Origin: Alkalilimnicola sp. S0819
GTDB lineage: Bacteria > Pseudomonadota > Gammaproteobacteria > Nitrococcales > WHIW01
Length of the DNA stretch: 64,000 nt
Reading direction: 5' to 3'
Assembly (NCBI RefSeq): GCF_009295635.1
Contig: NZ_WHIW01000013.1
Coordinates: forward strand, 1 to 64,000
A model generated the notes under the pieces. It saw nothing but the letters and a program-made list of their open reading frames with translations. It made no database searches and was not told the DNA's origin. Below are positions 33,722 through 53,727 of the stretch, one piece after another. The translations under genes and the position numbers were made by a program. Numbering within the stretch: position 1 is the first letter of the stretch; each line of letters begins with the position of its first letter.

Positions 33722-33968
33722 TGACTGGTTCCTCTGGAGTCACGAAATGCGTCGGGAGCAGCCGGGCTGCCCCGTGGCGGAACGGACTCTAGAGACCGGT
33801 CAGGGGGATGCTTGAGAGTTGGCGCACACTATGTGCAGAACGCGGCACGTTGCCACCATGCACGCTGCTCAGAGCGTGATGTGGCGCGGGAAAGAGGAAC
33901 GAAAACAGTCGCCTGCGGGCGACTGTGTGGGGCGTAGGCGACAGGGGGGGGAGCCGGTCAGCGTTGCT
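33722..33968 (-). other. Leader of module copy 2 and end of galE transcription
   Basis: 247 bases. Seen: a terminator-like hairpin at 33902-33925, a 5-base inverted repeat with a 3-base centre (GCACACTATGTGC, 33824-33836) that could be an operator, and a near-palindrome GGGAGCAGCC/GGGCTGCCCC further on. No coding sequence; promoter boxes are not clear. Confidence 0.4.
33902..33925 (-). terminator. Rho-independent terminator of galE
   Basis: Read on the minus strand, a perfect 8-base stem (CAGTCGCC / GGCGACTG) with a 4-base loop is followed by TTTTCG. It lies 44 bases after the galE stop and shares the GACTGTTTT tail with the terminator at 31854. Confidence 0.75.
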
Positions 33969-35006
33969 CTAGTGGCTGCGGGCTGCCATGGCGGATTGCT
34001 GCGCGGGGATAGGTGGGGCGGGCCAGCCGCGCAGCTCCCAATCCAGGGCGGTGCGGATGATGAAGTGCAGGTCGTCATGGCAGGGGCGCCAGTTCAGGGT
34101 GCGGCGGATGCGCGCCGCGTCAGCCACCAGTGCGGACGGATCTCCGGGGCGGCGGGGGCGCTCCACGGTGGGCAGGGGCTTGCCGCTCACCGCCGCCACT
34201 GCGTCCAGCACCTGGCGCACACTGTATCCGTGGCCATAGCCACAGTTGAGGGTGGTGGATTCGCCGCCGGCCCGCAGATAGTCCAGTGCCTTGATGTGGG
34301 CGAGCGCCAGATCCTCCACATGGATGTAGTCACGCACGCAGGTTCCGTCCTCGGTGGGGTAATCCGTGCCGAAGATCTCCACCCTCGGGCGTTTTCCGGC
34401 GGCGGCCTGGCAAGCCACCTTGATCAGCAGCGTGGCTTCGGGTGAGTCCTGACCGAGGCGGCCCAGGGGGTCGTTGCCGGCGACGTTGAAGTAGCGCAGG
34501 GTCACATGGCGCAGCGGGCTCGCCGAGGCCAGATCCCGGAGCATCCACTCGCTCATGAGCTTGGAGGCGCCGTAGGGGGTGATGGGCGCGACCGGGGTTG
34601 TTTCGTCGACAATGCCCTGGCGGGCGCCACCGTAGACCGCCGCCGTGGAGGAGAATACGAAGTGGCGCACGCCGGCCCCCTGGCAGGCCTCCAGCAGACA
34701 ATGGGTATTGGCGGCGTTGTTGCCGTAGTACTTGAGTGGGTCCCTCACCGATTCCGGGACCACGGTGTTGGCGGCGAAATGCATTACCGTATCGATGCGG
34801 TGCCGCCCGAGCAGTTGCCGGAGCAGCGCCCGGTCGCCCACGTCACCGATGACCAGTTGTCCGTGCAACACCGCCTGGGCGTGGCCCGTGGAGAGATTGT
34901 CCAGAACGAGGACGCGCTCCCCTTGCTCGCCGAGTTGTCTGACGACGTGGCTGCCGATATAGCCGGCGCCGCCGGTCACCAGGATCGTGCCCTCCTTGGC
35001 CCCCAT
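33969..35006 (-). CDS. galE: UDP-glucose 4-epimerase
   Basis: 345 residues, extended short-chain dehydrogenase. NAD-binding GGAGYIGSH lies near residue 12, FSSTAAVYG holds the catalytic Ser/Thr, YGASK is the Tyr-x3-Lys pair, and RYFNVAG and RPGDP complete the GalE signature. It interconverts UDP-glucose and UDP-galactose, supplying UDP-Gal for EPS sugars. The ATG at 35006 follows AGGGGGA. It is the first gene of the minus-strand block and is transcribed away from the tRNA operon; a candidate promoter lies at 35051-35079. Confidence 0.94.
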   Translation of the reverse strand: MGAKEGTILVTGGAGYIGSHVVRQLGEQGERVLVLDNLSTGHAQAVLHGQLVIGDVGDRALLRQLLGRHRIDTVMHFAANTVVPESVRDPLKYYGNNAANTHCLLEACQGAGVRHFVFSSTAAVYGGARQGIVDETTPVAPITPYGASKLMSEWMLRDLASASPLRHVTLRYFNVAGNDPLGRLGQDSPEATLLIKVACQAAAGKRPRVEIFGTDYPTEDGTCVRDYIHVEDLALAHIKALDYLRAGGESTTLNCGYGHGYSVRQVLDAVAAVSGKPLPTVERPRRPGDPSALVADAARIRRTLNWRPCHDDLHFIIRTALDWELRGWPAPPIPAQQSAMAARSH

Positions 35007-35050
35007 GAGTTCCCCCTTTGTTGAACACGCCCCGCGACAAGGTGTCGCGA

Positions 35051-35079
35051 AATATTCACTGGGGGCTCGCCAAAGCCAA
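35051..35079 (-). promoter_or_regulatory. Candidate galE promoter
   Basis: On the minus strand, TTGGCT (35074-35079), a 17-base spacer and AATATT (35051-35056). Each box matches four of six consensus bases. The start site would be about 35 bases upstream of the galE ATG. Confidence 0.4.
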
Positions 35080-35139
35080 GGCAAGTGGCTATAATCCGCC
35101 GCCTTGTCGTTGCCCGCGCCGATATGTTTGCGCTGGTGG

Positions 35140-35168
35140 TTGACAGGGAGTGAGCGCGTAAAGAGAAT
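35140..35168 (+). promoter_or_regulatory. Sigma-70 promoter of the tRNA-Tyr-Gly-Thr-tuf operon
   Basis: Perfect -35 TTGACA (35140-35145), 17-base spacer and -10 GAGAAT (35163-35168). The -10 ends 15 bases before the mature tRNA-Tyr. A TATAAT at 35090-35095 could be a second, weaker promoter, but its -35 is poor. Confidence 0.75.
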
Positions 35169-35183
35169 ACGCAGTTCGCAAAC

Positions 35184-35268
35184 GGAGGGGTTCCCGAGTG
35201 GCCAAAGGGGGCAGACTGTAAATCTGCTGGCTCAGCCTTCGGAGGTTCGAATCCTCCCCCCTCCACCA
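35184..35268 (+). tRNA. tyrU: tRNA-Tyr (anticodon GTA)
   Basis: 85 bases including CCA, with the long variable arm of tRNA-Tyr. Acceptor GGAGGGG pairs with CCCCTCC; anticodon stem CAGA/TCTG encloses CTGTAAA (anticodon GTA); T arm GGAGG-TTCGAAT-CCTCC. First tRNA after the EPS locus; its usual upstream neighbour tRNA-Thr(TGT) is at 3249. Confidence 0.98.
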
Positions 35269-35311
35269 GATTCTTGTTGGAATGCTGGGTGTTACGCGGC
35301 GCCGGATCAGC

Positions 35312-35385
35312 GCGGGTGTAGTTCAACGGTAGAACCTCAGCCTTCCAAGCTGATGATGTGGGTTCGATTCCCATCACCCGCTCCA
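35312..35385 (+). tRNA. glyT: tRNA-Gly (anticodon TCC)
   Basis: 74 bases including CCA. Acceptor GCGGGTG pairs with CACCCGC; anticodon loop CTTCCAA gives TCC; T arm GTGGG-TTCGATT-CCCAT. It lies 43 bases after tRNA-Tyr in the same transcript. Confidence 0.98.
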
Positions 35386-35421
35386 GACGCAGCTTCCAGT
35401 GTGGCTGTTTGGTTCAGCAGG

Positions 35422-35497
<76 letters not shown>

Positions 35498-35574
35498 TTT
35501 CTTGGTTTGGTGGTTGGCTCTTCGGGCAGCACAGCTCTCGGGCATTTGGAAAGGATAGACGGGGAGATAAGGTC

Positions 35575-36765
<1,191 letters not shown>

Positions 36766-36776
36766 TCGATGTGTGG

Positions 36777-36807
36777 AAAGCCGCGGATAATGGCGTTCGC
36801 GGCTTTT
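36777..36807 (+). terminator. Terminator-like hairpin between tuf and tRNA-Trp
   Basis: A 9-base stem (AAAGCCGCG at 36777-36785, CGCGGCTTT at 36798-36806) with a 12-base loop ends in four T. It lies 11 bases after tuf and 24 before tRNA-Trp, so it may partly terminate or process the tuf transcript. Confidence 0.65.
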
Positions 36808-36830
36808 CAATATCTGCAGTTTGAAACTGC

Positions 36831-36906
36831 AGGCCAGTAGCTCAATTGGTAGAGCAGCGGTCTCCAAAACCGCAGGTTGGGGGTTCGAGTCCCTCCTGGC
36901 CTGCCA
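36831..36906 (+). tRNA. trpT: tRNA-Trp (anticodon CCA)
   Basis: 76 bases including encoded CCA. Acceptor AGGCCAG pairs with CTGGCCT; anticodon stem GCGGT/ACCGC encloses CTCCAAA (anticodon CCA); T arm GGGGG-TTCGAGT-CCCTC with a mismatch. Placement between tuf and secE is common in non-enteric gammaproteobacteria such as Pseudomonas. Confidence 0.97.
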
Positions 36907-36963
36907 TCTTTGTTCGTAACGCGGGCGCCCTGGGGTGTACCGCGCTTTTGGTTGTCTAGCCGT

Positions 36964-37329
36964 ATGGTCGCAGAAAAGTCGCCCCTCGACGCCGCCAAAT
37001 TGATCTTCGCTCTTGCGTTGGTCGCTGCGGGGGTGGTCGGTTTCTACTACTACGAAGACCAGTCTCAGTTGTACCGGGTGCTGGGGCTTCTGGTGGTGGT
37101 TGCCATGGCGGCGGCGGTCGCTATGACCACTTGGTTGGGGCGCAATGTCTGGGCCTCGGGCAAGGCCTCCTACAACGAGGTGCGGCGGGTTATCTGGCCG
37201 ACGCGTCAGGAAACCCTGCAGACGACCTTGGTGGTCATGGTGGTGGTGCTCATCGTTGCGATATTCCTGTGGCTGGTCGACAGCCTGTCGCTGTGGGTGG
37301 TCCGCTGGCTGACGGGGCTGGGAGGCTAA
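36964..37329 (+). CDS. secE: Preprotein translocase subunit SecE
   Basis: 121 residues, clamp subunit of the SecYEG channel. It has the three-helix form of gammaproteobacteria (helices near 12-27, 37-56 and 85-118); the conserved cytoplasmic segment [13 protein letters not shown] precedes the last helix. The ATG at 36964 gives the usual length; the ribosome-binding site is weak. nusG follows after four bases. Confidence 0.96.
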   Translation: MVAEKSPLDAAKLIFALALVAAGVVGFYYYEDQSQLYRVLGLLVVVAMAAAVAMTTWLGRNVWASGKASYNEVRRVIWPTRQETLQTTLVVMVVVLIVAIFLWLVDSLSLWVVRWLTGLGG

Positions 37330-37333
37330 GGAT

Positions 37334-37867
37334 ATGGCGAAGCGCTGGTATGTGGTCCATGCCTACTCGGGCTTTGAGAACCAGGTACGCAAGTCACTGA
37401 TCGATCGCGTCAAGCGCGCCGAGATGGAAGACCTGTTCGGCGAGATTCTCGTGCCCACCGAAGAGGTGGTGGAGATCCGCGAAGGGCAGAAGCGCCGTAG
37501 TGAGCGCAAGTTCTTCCCCGGCTATGTGCTGGTGCAGATGGAAATGAACGATGCCACCTGGCATCTGGTGCGCGAAGTGCCCCGGGTGATGGGCTTCATC
37601 GGTGGTACCACCGATAGGCCGGCGCCCATCACGGAGCGTGAGGCTGAAGCCATCCTCAATCGCGTCAAGGAAGGGGCCGAGAAGCCCCGGCCGAAGGTGC
37701 TGTTCGAGGTGGGCGAAGTGGTGCGGGTCACCGAGGGCCCTTTCACCGACTTCAATGGCGTGGTGGAAGAGGTCAATTACGAGAAGAGTCGCCTGCGCGT
37801 GGCGGTACTCATCTTTGGTCGTTCCACCCCGGTCGAACTGGAGTTCGGCCAGGTTGAGAAGACCTGA
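37334..37867 (+). CDS. nusG: Transcription termination/antitermination protein NusG
   Basis: 177 residues. The NGN domain starts [18 protein letters not shown] and has the PGYVLV segment; a C-terminal KOW domain ([20 protein letters not shown]) binds Rho or ribosomal S10. It binds RNA polymerase and couples it to translation and termination. Between secE and rplK, as in most bacteria. Confidence 0.98.
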   Translation: MAKRWYVVHAYSGFENQVRKSLIDRVKRAEMEDLFGEILVPTEEVVEIREGQKRRSERKFFPGYVLVQMEMNDATWHLVREVPRVMGFIGGTTDRPAPITEREAEAILNRVKEGAEKPRPKVLFEVGEVVRVTEGPFTDFNGVVEEVNYEKSRLRVAVLIFGRSTPVELEFGQVEKT

Positions 37868-37958
37868 CGATTTTTGTGGCGGGCGCCGGTGTGCCGGGGC
37901 CCGTGTCGGTATGGATCGGGGAGCCGCAAGGCGTTCGCACCCGCCCAAGGAGTCTTGA

Positions 37959-38390
37959 ATGGCCAAGAAAGTAACGGCTTACATCAAGCTGCAGGTCGCA
38001 GCTGGTCAGGCGAATCCCAGTCCCCCGGTCGGGCCCGCACTGGGTCAGCACGGTGTCAACATCATGGAGTTCTGCAAGGCGTTCAACGCCCAGACGCAGA
38101 ACATCGAGGCGGGTCTGCCGACTCCCGTGGTGATCACCGTCTACAACGACCGCAGCTTCACCTTCGTCACCAAGACCCCGCCCGCGGCGGTGCTGCTGAA
38201 GAAGGCCGCCGGCATCAAGTCCGGCAGCGGCCGTCCGAACACCGAGAAGGTCGGCACCGTGACTCGCGAACAGCTCGAAGAGATCGCCAAGACCAAGATG
38301 CCCGATCTCAATGCGGCCGAGCTGGATGCGGCGGTGCGCTCCGTTGCGGGTACCGCCCGCAGCATGGGCCTGAACGTGGAGGGACTGTAA
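37959..38390 (+). CDS. rplK: Ribosomal protein L11
   Basis: 143 residues, 50S stalk-base protein that binds 23S rRNA at the GTPase centre. [23 protein letters not shown] is the conserved N-terminal region (given in part: [19 protein letters not shown]), with [12 protein letters not shown] later. The 91-base gap after nusG likely holds leader sequence for autoregulation by L1; no promoter is obvious. Four bases before rplA. Confidence 0.98.
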   Translation: MAKKVTAYIKLQVAAGQANPSPPVGPALGQHGVNIMEFCKAFNAQTQNIEAGLPTPVVITVYNDRSFTFVTKTPPAAVLLKKAAGIKSGSGRPNTEKVGTVTREQLEEIAKTKMPDLNAAELDAAVRSVAGTARSMGLNVEGL

Positions 38391-38393
38391 GTC

Positions 38394-39089
38394 ATGGCGA
38401 AGCTCAGCAAGCGGCAGAAAGCCATCCGTGAAAAGCTCGAGCCGGGCAAGGCCTATGAACTGGTCGAGGCCCTGGAGCTGCTGAAGTCCTTCCCGACCGC
38501 GAAGTTCGCCGAGTCGGTGGATGTCAGCGTCAACTTGGGTGTGGACCCCCGTAAATCCGATCAGGTAGTGCGCGGTTCCACCGTGTTGCCCAACGGCACC
38601 GGCAAGACCGTGCGCGTCGCCGTGTTCGCCCAGGGCGACAACGCCGAAGCAGCCAAGGAAGCCGGCGCCGACCTGGTCGGCATGGACGATCTGGCCGAGC
38701 AGATCAAGGGCGGCGATCTGAACTTCGATGTGGTTATTGCCAGCCCCGACACCATGGGTGTGGTGGGTCGTCTGGGAACCATCTTGGGCCCTCGTGGTCT
38801 GATGCCGAACCCGAAGGTTGGTACCGTGACCACCGATGTGGCGGGTGCCGTGCGCAACGCCAAGGCCGGTCAGGTGCGCTACCGCACCGACAAGGGCGGC
38901 GTGATCCACTGCTCCATCGGCAAGCTCGATTTCGAGGTGCCGGCGCTGCAGCAGAACCTGGAGGCGCTGATTGCTGACCTGACCAAGGCCAAGCCGTCGG
39001 CTGCCAAGGGCGTGTATCTGAAGAAGATCACGATCTCTTCCACCATGGGCCCCGGCCTGGCGGTGGATACCGGCGCCTACGTCGGTTAA
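38394..39089 (+). CDS. rplA: Ribosomal protein L1
   Basis: 231 residues, L1-stalk protein of the 50S subunit and, in E. coli, the translational repressor of the L11-L1 operon. [32 protein letters not shown] and [17 protein letters not shown] are conserved L1 blocks. It ends before the 262-base L10 leader region. Confidence 0.98.
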   Translation: MAKLSKRQKAIREKLEPGKAYELVEALELLKSFPTAKFAESVDVSVNLGVDPRKSDQVVRGSTVLPNGTGKTVRVAVFAQGDNAEAAKEAGADLVGMDDLAEQIKGGDLNFDVVIASPDTMGVVGRLGTILGPRGLMPNPKVGTVTTDVAGAVRNAKAGQVRYRTDKGGVIHCSIGKLDFEVPALQQNLEALIADLTKAKPSAAKGVYLKKITISSTMGPGLAVDTGAYVG

Positions 39090-39351
39090 CGATTCAAGCC
39101 CCGTCGGCACGTCCGGCGGGCAAAGTGTCTTGAGGCTGTCGGTTGATGCGGCAGCCGTCAAAGACCGCATGGTGCGCGCAAGCGCTTAAAGGCAAGGGGC
39201 GACCCAAGCCGCCTGCGCAGACGGTGAGTAGCTCAGACAGGATTTCCTGCATGAGGCCACCGTGTCGAGGGGCGAGCTCGTGCTCGGCCCTCACTGGGTG
39301 ACGGCGATGTCCGTCGTCGCTCGGACCATGCACGTTCCAGGAGGAAATAGA
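39090..39351 (+). promoter_or_regulatory. Leader region of rplJL, likely L10-binding autoregulatory leader
   Basis: 262 bases without a gene between rplA and rplJ. The stretch CCTGCGCAGACGGTGAG near 39211-39226 resembles the conserved core of the L10 leader RNA, which binds the L10-L12 complex and represses translation in enteric bacteria. Other paired segments are visible toward the AGGAGG (39339-39344). Assignment rests on position and this core only. Confidence 0.5.
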
Positions 39352-39873
39352 ATGGCTCTCAATCTGGAACAGAAAAAGGCGATGGTGCAGGAAGTCGCCG
39401 CTGTCGCGCAGGACGCCCAGGCCGCCATTGGCGCGGAATACCGTGGGCTGACTGCGGTGCAGATGGATGAACTGCGAGCCGAGGCGCGCAAGCAGGGTGT
39501 CTACCTTCGGGTGGTCAAGAACACTCTGATGCGTCGAGCCGTGGAGAACACTCCCTTCGAATGCATGAAGGAAGGCTTCACCGGCCCGTTGCTGATGGCG
39601 TTTTCGCAGGAAGAGCCCGGTGCTGCGGCCCGAGTCCTGAAGGATTTCGGCAAGCAGAACGAGAAGCTGGTCGTGAAGCTGATAGCCCTGCAGGGCCGAC
39701 TGCTGAACGCCGGCGACCTCGATCGGGTCGCATCCATGCCCACTCGCGACGAAGCGATCAGCGTGCTCATGGCGACCATGCGCGCTCCGGTCCAGAAGCT
39801 GGCAACCACCTTGAACGAGGTGCCCGGCAAGCTGGTTCGGACCCTGGCCGCTGTGCGCGATGCCAAGCAGTGA
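39352..39873 (+). CDS. rplJ: Ribosomal protein L10
   Basis: 173 residues, base of the L7/L12 stalk. Start at ATG 39352, seven bases after AGGAGG; MALNLEQKKAMVQEV and RVVKNTLMRRAVE are conserved. The C-terminal helix binds L7/L12 dimers. Probably limited by the leader just upstream. Confidence 0.98.
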   Translation: MALNLEQKKAMVQEVAAVAQDAQAAIGAEYRGLTAVQMDELRAEARKQGVYLRVVKNTLMRRAVENTPFECMKEGFTGPLLMAFSQEEPGAAARVLKDFGKQNEKLVVKLIALQGRLLNAGDLDRVASMPTRDEAISVLMATMRAPVQKLATTLNEVPGKLVRTLAAVRDAKQ

Positions 39874-39935
39874 GCTGAGCCTTTTTCTTTCTACCGTTTA
39901 GCGGAAACTAACGCGTCAACCCAGGAGTTACGACT

Positions 39936-40316
39936 ATGGCCGTTTCCAAAGAAGATATCCTCGAGACGATTGGCAACATGTCCGTGCTTGAGGTCGTCGA
40001 TCTCATCGAAGCCATGGAAGAGAAGTTCGGTGTGACCGCCGCCGCCGCCGTGGCCGCCGCCCCGGCCGCCGCGGGTGGTGGTGATGCCGCCGCCGCCGAA
40101 GAGCAGACCGAGTTCGACGTCATCATGACCAGCTTCGGTTCCAACAAGGTCTCCGTGATCAAGGCCGTGCGCGGCATCACCGGTCTGGGCCTGAAGGAAG
40201 CCAAGGAAGTCGTGGAAGGCGCCCCGAGCCCGATCAAGGAAGGCGCTTCCAAGGAAGAGGCCGACGACATCAAGGCCAAGCTGGAAGAGGCCGGCGCCAG
40301 CGTCGAGATCAAGTAA
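39936..40316 (+). CDS. rplL: Ribosomal protein L7/L12
   Basis: 126 residues, multi-copy stalk protein recruiting elongation factors. N-terminal dimerisation helices ([20 protein letters not shown]), an Ala-rich hinge ([15 protein letters not shown]), and the C-terminal domain with [20 protein letters not shown]. Followed by a strong hairpin before rpoB. Confidence 0.98.
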   Translation: MAVSKEDILETIGNMSVLEVVDLIEAMEEKFGVTAAAAVAAAPAAAGGGDAAAAEEQTEFDVIMTSFGSNKVSVIKAVRGITGLGLKEAKEVVEGAPSPIKEGASKEEADDIKAKLEEAGASVEIK

Positions 40317-40534
40317 GCCTTGATCCACGCGCGGCACGATCGTCGCTGACAGATGGCTGGTGGCGCCACGGCGCCACCAGCCTTTTCCCGTTTCTGGGAA
40401 AAGCGAGTGCAAACTTGCGAGTTTCAGGGCCGCAGGCCCCCGTCCCCCCGGCGCAACGGGAAGGTTCGCAAAGGGGTGGAATTCGGAACTTTGGACTCGC
40501 CCGCCTGAACCGAGACATTAGGTGAGGAACCTCG
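40317..40534 (+). other. rplL-rpoB intercistronic region
   Basis: 218 bases. It has the strong hairpin at 40355-40386 and a second perfect 8-base stem, CTTTTCCC/GGGAAAAG (40382-40403), sharing bases with its tail. The two could be alternative folds. The rest before the rpoB start has no clear element besides the ribosome-binding site AGGTGAGGAA. Confidence 0.55.
40355..40386 (+). terminator. Attenuator/terminator hairpin between rplL and rpoB
   Basis: A perfect 12-base stem (GGCTGGTGGCGC at 40355-40366, GCGCCACCAGCC at 40371-40382) with a CACG loop is followed by TTTT. In E. coli a partial terminator and RNase III site sit at this place and lower rpoBC output relative to rplJL; a similar role is likely. 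Confidence 0.85.
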
Positions 40535-44599
<4,065 letters not shown>

Positions 44600-44661
44600 G
44601 GGGTGCCCCGCGCACCCCTCGCGGTCAACCGTTTTAACGAATCGAGGAACGGGCAGCGGAC

Positions 44662-48945
<4,284 letters not shown>

Positions 48946-48988
48946 GTCCCGCCCGCGCGATTGGGTAAAACGCAGCCCGGTCGCGCGG

Positions 48989-49017
48989 TTGACAGCCCCC
49001 AGGGCTACACCTACAAT
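48989..49017 (+). promoter_or_regulatory. Strong sigma-70 promoter of the str operon
   Basis: TTGACA (48989-48994), a 17-base spacer and TACAAT (49012-49017), five of six -10 bases. The start site would be near 49023-49025, just before the terminator-like hairpin at 49029. Confidence 0.8.
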
Positions 49018-49028
49018 TGCGCACCTTC

Positions 49029-49060
49029 GACAGGCCGGACCCCGGCCTGTCGTTTGTTTT
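49029..49060 (+). terminator. Terminator hairpin after rpoC, inside the str leader
   Basis: A perfect 10-base stem (GACAGGCCGG at 49029-49038, CCGGCCTGTC at 49042-49051) with a 3-base loop is followed by GTTTGTTTT. It should end rpoBC transcription. Because the str promoter starts RNA about five bases before it, the new transcript begins with this hairpin, which may protect or attenuate it. Confidence 0.8.
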
Positions 49061-49082
49061 CAGAGTTGGAGTGACCGTCCCG

Positions 49083-49457
49083 ATGGCAACGATCAACCAG
49101 TTGGTACGCAAGGGCCGCAAGAGCAAGCCGGAGAAAAGTAATGTCCCGGCGCTGGAGGCTTGCCCCCAGAAGCGCGGCGTGTGCACCCGTGTCTACACCA
49201 CGACCCCGAAGAAGCCGAACTCGGCGCTTCGCAAGGTGGCGCGCGTGCGCTTGACCAACGGTTACGAGGTGAGCTCCTACATCGGTGGTGAAGGGCATAA
49301 CCTTCAGGAGCACTCCGTGGTGCTGATTCGCGGCGGTCGCGTAAAGGACTTGCCGGGTGTGCGTTATCACACCGTGCGTGGCGCGCTGGACACCGCCGGT
49401 GTCGACAAGCGGCGCCAGGCGCGTTCCAAGTACGGCGCCAAGCGGCCCAAGGGCTGA
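49083..49457 (+). CDS. rpsL: Ribosomal protein S12
   Basis: 124 residues, decoding-centre protein of the 30S subunit. Conserved [20 protein letters not shown] and [12 protein letters not shown]; the streptomycin-relevant lysines (TPKKP and RVKDLPGV) have the wild-type state. ATG at 49083 restores the universal [10 protein letters not shown] start. rpsG follows after 46 bases. Confidence 0.98.
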   Translation: MATINQLVRKGRKSKPEKSNVPALEACPQKRGVCTRVYTTTPKKPNSALRKVARVRLTNGYEVSSYIGGEGHNLQEHSVVLIRGGRVKDLPGVRYHTVRGALDTAGVDKRRQARSKYGAKRPKG

Positions 49458-49497
49458 AGGCCGGGTCGCCGCGTTTCACCGCACAGGTATCAGGTAG

Positions 49498-49977
<480 letters not shown>

Positions 49978-49994
49978 CAGCAAGGTTTTTGACC

Positions 49995-52094
49995 GTGGCA
50001 CGCAAGCATCCTATCGAGCGGTATCGCAACATCGGCATCATGGCGCACATCGATGCCGGCAAGACGACCACCACCGAGCGAATCCTGTTCTACACCGGCA
50101 TCTCCCACAAGATTGGCGAGACCCATGAAGGTGCCGCCACCATGGACTGGATGGAGCAGGAGCAGGAGCGGGGTATTACCATTACCTCCGCGGCCACGAC
50201 CTGTTTCTGGCAGGGCATGGATCAGCAGTACCCGCAGCACCGCATCAATATCATTGATACGCCGGGTCACGTGGATTTCACCATCGAGGTGGAGCGATCC
50301 CTGCGTGTGCTGGATGGGGCGGTGGCCGTGTTCTGTGCCGTGGGTGGTGTGGAGCCGCAGTCCGAGACCGTCTGGCGCCAGGCCAACAAGTACGGCGTGC
50401 CGCGCATGGCGTTCGTCAACAAGATGGATCGTGCCGGCGCCAACTTCCTGCGCGTGGTCGAGCAGATCAAGACGCGGCTGGCTGCGCCGGTTCTGCCGAT
50501 CCAGTTGCCTATCGGTGCCGAGGAAGGCTTCGAGGGTGTGGTCGATCTCATTCGCATGAAGGCGATCTACTGGAACCCCAACGACGCGGGCGTGACCTAC
50601 GAGGAAAAGGATATTCCTGCCGAGCTCGCGGATGAGGCGGCGGAGTACCGCGAAGCCCTGGTCGAGGCGGCTGCCGAAGGCTCCGAGGAGCTGATGGAGA
50701 AGTACCTCGAAGACGGCGACCTGAGCAACGACGAGATCAAGGCGGGTCTGCGTGCGCAGTGTCTGCGCAACGAGATCGTCCCCGCTATGTGCGGTACCGC
50801 GTTCAAGAACAAGGGCGTGCAGGCGATGCTCGACGCAGTCGTCGAGTTCATGCCCAGCCCGGTTGATGTGCCCGCCATCCAGGGTGTGCTGGATGACGGC
50901 AAGGAGACCCCGGCCGAGCGCAAGCCCAGCGATGATCAGCCCTTCTCGGCGCTGGCCTTCAAGATTGCGACCGACCCCTTTGTCGGCACGCTGACCTTCT
51001 TCCGGGTCTACTCCGGTGTCGTCAACAGCGGCGACAGCGTGTTCAACTCGGTGAAGAGCAAGAAGGAGCGGTTCGGGCGTATCGTTCAGATGCACTCCAA
51101 TAACCGTGAAGAGATCAAGGAAGTGCGTGCCGGCGATATCGCCGCGGCCGTCGGCCTGAAGGATGTCACCACCGGTGACACCCTGTGCGACCCGGACAAC
51201 AAGATCATCCTCGAGCGGATGGATTTCCCCGAGCCGGTGATCTCCGTGGCCGTGGAGCCGAAGACCAAGGCTGATCAGGAGAAGATGGGTGTTGCGCTGG
51301 GCAAGCTTGCCCAGGAGGACCCGTCGTTCCAGGTGCGTACCGACGAAGAGTCCGGCCAGACCATTATCTCCGGCATGGGCGAGTTGCATCTCGAGATCAT
51401 CGTCGATCGCCTCAAGCGCGAGTTCAAGGTTGAGGCGAACGTGGGTCAGCCCCAGGTGGCCTACCGCGAGACGATTCGCAAGGCGGTGGAGCAGGAAGGC
51501 AAGTTCGTCCGCCAGTCCGGTGGTCGCGGTCAGTTCGGTCACGTTTACATCAAGCTGGAGCCGCAGGAGCCTGGCGCCGGGTACGAGTTCGTCAATGCGA
51601 TCACCGGCGGCGTGATTCCGAAGGAATACATTCCTTCCGTGGACAAGGGCATCCAGGAGCAGATGGACAACGGCGTGCTGGCCGGGTTCCCGGTGGTGGA
51701 TCTGAAGATCACCCTGTACGACGGTTCCTACCACGACGTGGACTCCTCGGAAATGGCGTTCAAGATCGCCGGCTCCATGGCCTTCAAGGAAGGCTTCGCG
51801 AAGGCCAGTCCGGTGCTTCTCGAGCCCATCGCGAAGGTCGAGGTGGTCACCCCGGAAGAATACATGGGTGATGTGATGGGCGACCTTAACCGTCGCCGCG
51901 GCATGGTCCAGGGCATGGATGACGTGCCCACCGGCAAGGTGATCCGCGCCGAAGTGCCCATGAAGGAAATGTTCGGTTACGCGACCGATCTGCGTAGTGC
52001 GACCCAGGGCCGTGCGGCCTACAGCATGGAGTTCGCGAAGTACGCCGAGGCCCCGAGCAGCGTCGCCGACGAAGTGATCAAGAAGGCGTCCTGA
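49995..52094 (+). CDS. fusA: Elongation factor G
   Basis: 699 residues, the GTPase for ribosomal translocation and recycling. AHIDAGKTT (G1), [11 protein letters not shown] (switch I end), DTPGHVDF and NKMDR are all present, with domains III-V to the end. GTG at 49995 gives the normal N-terminus [14 protein letters not shown]; a TTG two codons earlier is less likely. It lies between rpsG and the second tuf. Confidence 0.99.
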   Translation: MARKHPIERYRNIGIMAHIDAGKTTTTERILFYTGISHKIGETHEGAATMDWMEQEQERGITITSAATTCFWQGMDQQYPQHRINIIDTPGHVDFTIEVERSLRVLDGAVAVFCAVGGVEPQSETVWRQANKYGVPRMAFVNKMDRAGANFLRVVEQIKTRLAAPVLPIQLPIGAEEGFEGVVDLIRMKAIYWNPNDAGVTYEEKDIPAELADEAAEYREALVEAAAEGSEELMEKYLEDGDLSNDEIKAGLRAQCLRNEIVPAMCGTAFKNKGVQAMLDAVVEFMPSPVDVPAIQGVLDDGKETPAERKPSDDQPFSALAFKIATDPFVGTLTFFRVYSGVVNSGDSVFNSVKSKKERFGRIVQMHSNNREEIKEVRAGDIAAAVGLKDVTTGDTLCDPDNKIILERMDFPEPVISVAVEPKTKADQEKMGVALGKLAQEDPSFQVRTDEESGQTIISGMGELHLEIIVDRLKREFKVEANVGQPQVAYRETIRKAVEQEGKFVRQSGGRGQFGHVYIKLEPQEPGAGYEFVNAITGGVIPKEYIPSVDKGIQEQMDNGVLAGFPVVDLKITLYDGSYHDVDSSEMAFKIAGSMAFKEGFAKASPVLLEPIAKVEVVTPEEYMGDVMGDLNRRRGMVQGMDDVPTGKVIRAEVPMKEMFGYATDLRSATQGRAAYSMEFAKYAEAPSSVADEVIKKAS

Positions 52095-52145
52095 TTTCGG
52101 CGTCCCATAGACAGCGAAAGCATTCAGATTCAAGCGAGGTGAGCC

Positions 52146-53336
<1,191 letters not shown>

Positions 53337-53344
53337 GTGTAGTC

Positions 53345-53656
53345 ATGGCGAACCAGAGAATTCGTATTCGCTTGAAGGCATTCGATCATCGCTTGATCGA
53401 TCAGTCTGCCCGCGAAATCGTCGAGACGGCCAAGCGCACCGGTGCCCAAGTGAAGGGCCCGATCCCGCTGCCGATCAAGAAAGAGCGTTACACCATCCTG
53501 ATTTCACCGCACGTGAACAAGGATGCCCGTGACCAGTACGAAATTCGGACGCACAAGCGCCTGATGGACATTGTTGATCCGACGGACAAGACGGTCGATG
53601 CGCTGATGAAGCTCGACCTGTCCGCCGGCGTCGACGTACAGATCAAGCTGTACTAG
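53345..53656 (+). CDS. rpsJ: Ribosomal protein S10
   Basis: 103 residues, 30S head protein and NusE antitermination partner. [19 protein letters not shown] and [21 protein letters not shown] are conserved. It starts eight bases after the tuf stop, leaving no room for the L4-controlled S10 leader known from E. coli. Confidence 0.98.
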   Translation: MANQRIRIRLKAFDHRLIDQSAREIVETAKRTGAQVKGPIPLPIKKERYTILISPHVNKDARDQYEIRTHKRLMDIVDPTDKTVDALMKLDLSAGVDVQIKLY

Positions 53657-53674
53657 GGCGTTACGCGCTACAGC

Positions 53675-53704
53675 GGGACTCCCCTCCCTTCGAGGGGTAG
53701 TCCC
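53675..53704 (+). other. Intercistronic hairpin between rpsJ and rplC
   Basis: GGGACT pairs with AGTCCC and CCCCTC with GAGGGG around a 5-base loop, with one bulged T (53675-53704). It lies 24 bases before the rplC start, followed by ATTTGTC. It may be a processing, attenuation or protein-binding element; it is not a canonical terminator. Confidence 0.55.
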
Positions 53705-53727
53705 ATTTGTCTCTAGAGAGGGTAACG

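Noticed and set aside
3249-35184. Integrative island with tRNA-Thr as attachment site
   Set aside because: No integrase or recombinase gene and no repeat of the tRNA 3' end at the other border.
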